From the NCBI RefSeq assembly GCF_008973715.1, contig NZ_WBOL01000005.1:62001-126000 (forward strand): a DNA stretch of 64,000 nucleotides. Reading direction: 5' to 3'. The stretch is from Nitrincola schmidtii. GTDB lineage: Bacteria; Pseudomonadota; Gammaproteobacteria; Pseudomonadales; Balneatricaceae. The position numbers were made by a program, and so were the translations under genes. Positions 62,044 to 64,000 of this stretch are shown one piece after another; position 1 is the first letter of the stretch; the number at the start of each line of letters is the position of its first letter. Below the pieces are notes generated by a model. That model was given only the letters and a program-made list of their open reading frames with translations. It did not search any database and had not been told where the DNA came from.

Positions 62044-63588
62044 TTAAATTTTCCAACCCAGATAACCCTTACCCAGCTGACTCAAGCGAATACTATATTC
62101 ACTTTTGCTTGATTGAGGGTTATGTATTTTACTGTAGTCAATCAATCCACACAGTCCGAGTAACGTTAACCAACGGTGCGACATGGTGTGAATCAACACC
62201 ATTTCCGCTGAGGTATAAAGCAGTTCTTCTTCTGGAATATCGTCAATAAGTGCTGGAAATATGGTCAGTAGAGACTCAGCAGCAATATCACTAGGTATTT
62301 CTAAATCATTGTCACGTAATAGAAATAGCGTCATCCAGCTAGTTGCTCTAATCATCCCTAGTTCAGGAAAGCTATCGACGTACGCCCAATTAAACTCTGT
62401 GAATAAGGCTTTAACCAGTTCATGGAAAGCCAGTTCCCATTGTTCTGATTCTAAAATCTTACGGCCTTTGGCGGTAAGAAGTAGGGTTCCTTTCTGAACT
62501 CGACAGAGTCCAGAGATGGTCGCCAGTATTCTGGTAATGTGGACTGGGTATACATCTTCCTCGGAGCGGATATTTTTATTCCAGTCAGATTGGCCATAAG
62601 ATAAACAAGAGGGTATTGCAAATATCATTTGCCGAGTGACTTTTAAGGGTAAATTTTCCCTTGACGTCAGTTTTATTCCTTTTTGCTGAGCCGCTTCTGC
62701 CAATACCCTAAAAATTGCCAACATAGGAGAATTTTTAAGGGTCGCAGCGCTTGGGTCAAAGGTAATAACCTCTGGCGCATCAAATGGATGATATAGGAGT
62801 TGATGCAGCTGATCGGGTGATATGGGTAGTTCACCGGAAGCGGATAGGTCATCTTCAAGCATATCCATTAAAAACTGATCGATGATCGCTTGCTGTTGAA
62901 CGTTGTCTTTTTTAGAGATGGTCGAGATGAGTGCATCCACTTCGCTTTGATTGCTATGAAAGTTATCATAGATTTCATCATGAATGAGCAAAGGGCTATA
63001 AGTCAGCATCATCTGCAAGCGAGTGTTGGTCGCTGCTAAATTGAAATAGCTTGGATCAAAATGGTCAAATCCAATCCAGTCTCTCATCTCTTCAAAATCT
63101 GGGTGTGATCGATCTTCTAATACCGTAATTAGGTTTTTATAACCCTCTATACCGCCAACATCCTCTGGAGGGCAGGCATTTTCGCCGTTTAAACACAGAA
63201 TATCAGCGCTCTGCTGTCCTATCAGTGGCAACATTTTTTCTAGCGTAATGCGATGACTCCATGCATCACCTAAATCATAATCGTAGCTAAGATATTTAGA
63301 TTTGCCGTGAAGAACATCACTGAGTGGCACATCGGTTTCGTCAAACCAGCTATCCATGCCATCTTCTAAAGCTTCTGGATCACTAAAACAGCACTTTTCC
63401 TGTGTCTGAAACACATGGTAATGACAGTTTTGCCATCCCATGGTGACCTGAATAATTAAATGGAGTTGGTCTAATGATAAATTGCTAGGAACTAAAAGCT
63501 TACGCCAGACAGAGGGAGAGGATTCTTCCAGTTCAATATGAATTTGATAAAGCTGGCGAGAGAGAAATGTTGCTTGGATTTTTTTCAT
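62044..63588 (-). CDS. pRiA4b ORF-3-like protein
   Basis: The 514-residue protein begins with a plasmid pRiA4b ORF-3-type domain (about 10-195): YQIHIELEESSPSVWRKLLVP, then LDQLHLIIQVTMGWQNCHYHVF, YDYDLGDAWSHRI and NACPPEDVGGIEGY. The remaining 320 residues contain predicted helices and a winged-helix-like segment (KGTLLLTAKGRKILES), with no recognised enzyme motif. Function is unknown; the domain name comes from a plasmid and is no evidence of mobility. The ribosome site is weak. It is separated from the tRNA gene by 130 bases. Confidence 0.75.
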   Translation of the reverse strand: MKKIQATFLSRQLYQIHIELEESSPSVWRKLLVPSNLSLDQLHLIIQVTMGWQNCHYHVFQTQEKCCFSDPEALEDGMDSWFDETDVPLSDVLHGKSKYLSYDYDLGDAWSHRITLEKMLPLIGQQSADILCLNGENACPPEDVGGIEGYKNLITVLEDRSHPDFEEMRDWIGFDHFDPSYFNLAATNTRLQMMLTYSPLLIHDEIYDNFHSNQSEVDALISTISKKDNVQQQAIIDQFLMDMLEDDLSASGELPISPDQLHQLLYHPFDAPEVITFDPSAATLKNSPMLAIFRVLAEAAQQKGIKLTSRENLPLKVTRQMIFAIPSCLSYGQSDWNKNIRSEEDVYPVHITRILATISGLCRVQKGTLLLTAKGRKILESEQWELAFHELVKALFTEFNWAYVDSFPELGMIRATSWMTLFLLRDNDLEIPSDIAAESLLTIFPALIDDIPEEELLYTSAEMVLIHTMSHRWLTLLGLCGLIDYSKIHNPQSSKSEYSIRLSQLGKGYLGWKI

Positions 63589-63675
63589 AGGGCGACGATT
63601 TCAACTAATTGGAGCTGGTGGGTTTAAGTGCTTTTTTTATAAGTTTTAATCTCGAGTGGATTTTAATACCCAATG

Positions 63676-63710
63676 AAAAAAGGCAGATCAGTAGTTAACT
63701 GATCTGCCTT
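63676..63710 (-). terminator. Terminator after the initiator tRNA gene
   Basis: A 13-base-pair stem (63680-63692 with 63698-63710) with a five-base loop is followed on the minus strand by a U-run. It lies nine bases past the tRNA 3' end. Confidence 0.88.
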
Positions 63711-63718
63711 CTAAAATT

Positions 63719-63795
<77 letters not shown>

Positions 63796-63865
63796 TCAAC
63801 GTGTGGCGTATATTATAGATGAGTATAGGGCTTGTCAAGGAAATGTTACGCATCTGCAAAAGAGT

Positions 63866-64000
63866 TTACTTGTCGTGCTCATCATGTGCCTCTCGAGCAC
63901 GCAGGATTGCATTTTTTTGGCATTCAAGAATGAAGCGCGATAGTAAACGCTCATCTAGAGAAGTCATCTGTTGCAGTTCTCCAGCATAGGTGCCCGTTTT
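63866..64000 (-). CDS. Partial gene, C-terminal 44 residues
   Basis: An open frame enters from the window edge on the minus strand and stops at 63866-63868. It encodes 44 residues that include GELQQMTSLDERLLSRFILE, QKNAILRAREAH and the end DEHDK. The sequence is helical and charged. I do not recognise the family; the missing N-terminal part would be needed. It lies 70 bases upstream of the tRNA gene and on the same strand. Confidence 0.6.
   Translation of the reverse strand, partial: KTGTYAGELQQMTSLDERLLSRFILECQKNAILRAREAHDEHDK

Noticed and set aside
62044-63588. Mobile element, because pRiA4b ORF-3 proteins were first named from a plasmid
   Set aside because: No transposase, terminal inverted repeat or target duplication is visible; the domain is common on chromosomes.

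Overview
The window looks like a chromosomal segment of a free-living, motile gammaproteobacterium. Support for the class comes from zipA, the ccmABCDEFGHI order, an IscR with the C92/C98/C104/H107 ligand set, ubiU/ubiV/ubiT, a bifunctional mnmC, ampD and a Pseudomonas-like nadC. The FliK-like/FlhB-like pair next to ccmA resembles pseudomonads and Oceanospirillales-type bacteria, but genus cannot be set from the sequence alone. I see no insertion sequence, prophage, integron or CRISPR array.

Region 1 (84-8861) handles sulfur and Fe-S clusters. It holds cysE, then an IscR-type promoter driving iscR, a tailless iscS, sufBCDS, an A-type carrier, sufT and sufE. IscU, HscAB and ferredoxin genes are absent. 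Region 2 (8889-18542) has a minus-strand FliK/FlhB-like pair and a complete nine-gene cytochrome c maturation operon, including a 59-residue ccmD. Region 3 (18594-28414) is housekeeping: zipA with a very long linker, ligA, a CBS-pair protein, mnmC-ampD, nadC and a type 2 malate dehydrogenase with an extended C-terminus.

Region 4 (28495-31141) carries ubiU-ubiV and a convergent ubiT for oxygen-independent ubiquinone synthesis. A perfect FNR/ANR-type box lies upstream of ubiT and an imperfect one upstream of ubiU. Region 5 (31157-37373, minus strand) holds an ECF biotin transporter operon (bioM-bioN-bioY plus an XRE/cupin regulator), a PPK2 polyphosphate kinase and katG. The last two are followed by strong terminators.

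Region 6 (37628-46801, mixed strands) has a chemoreceptor, a GAF protein, a bacteriohemerythrin-PAS-GGDEF-EAL protein, an SLC23-type permease gene broken by an in-frame TGA, a periplasmic DsrE-like protein convergent with a Blh/ETHE1-type persulfide dioxygenase, and a secreted dienelactone hydrolase-like protein. Region 7 (47071-60867) is a same-strand array of four very large signalling proteins: a CBS/PAS/GAF hybrid kinase with REC and HPt, a membrane hybrid kinase with two REC domains and GGDEF, a CheB-CheR-PAS fusion, and a PAS-GGDEF-EAL protein. It ends against a decayed PAS/SpoIIE-phosphatase gene. Region 8 (62044-64000) holds a pRiA4b ORF-3-like protein, an initiator tRNA-Met and the tail of an unidentified gene.

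The housekeeping part reads as a coherent respiratory programme: Fe-S supply, c-type cytochromes and low-oxygen ubiquinone. The accessory part is dominated by c-di-GMP and phosphorelay signalling plus oxygen, peroxide and sulfane-sulfur handling. The most unusual items are the tailless IscS inside a SUF operon, the four-gene kinase/CheBR/c-di-GMP array, the FNR-box pair on ubiU and ubiT, and two decayed genes.
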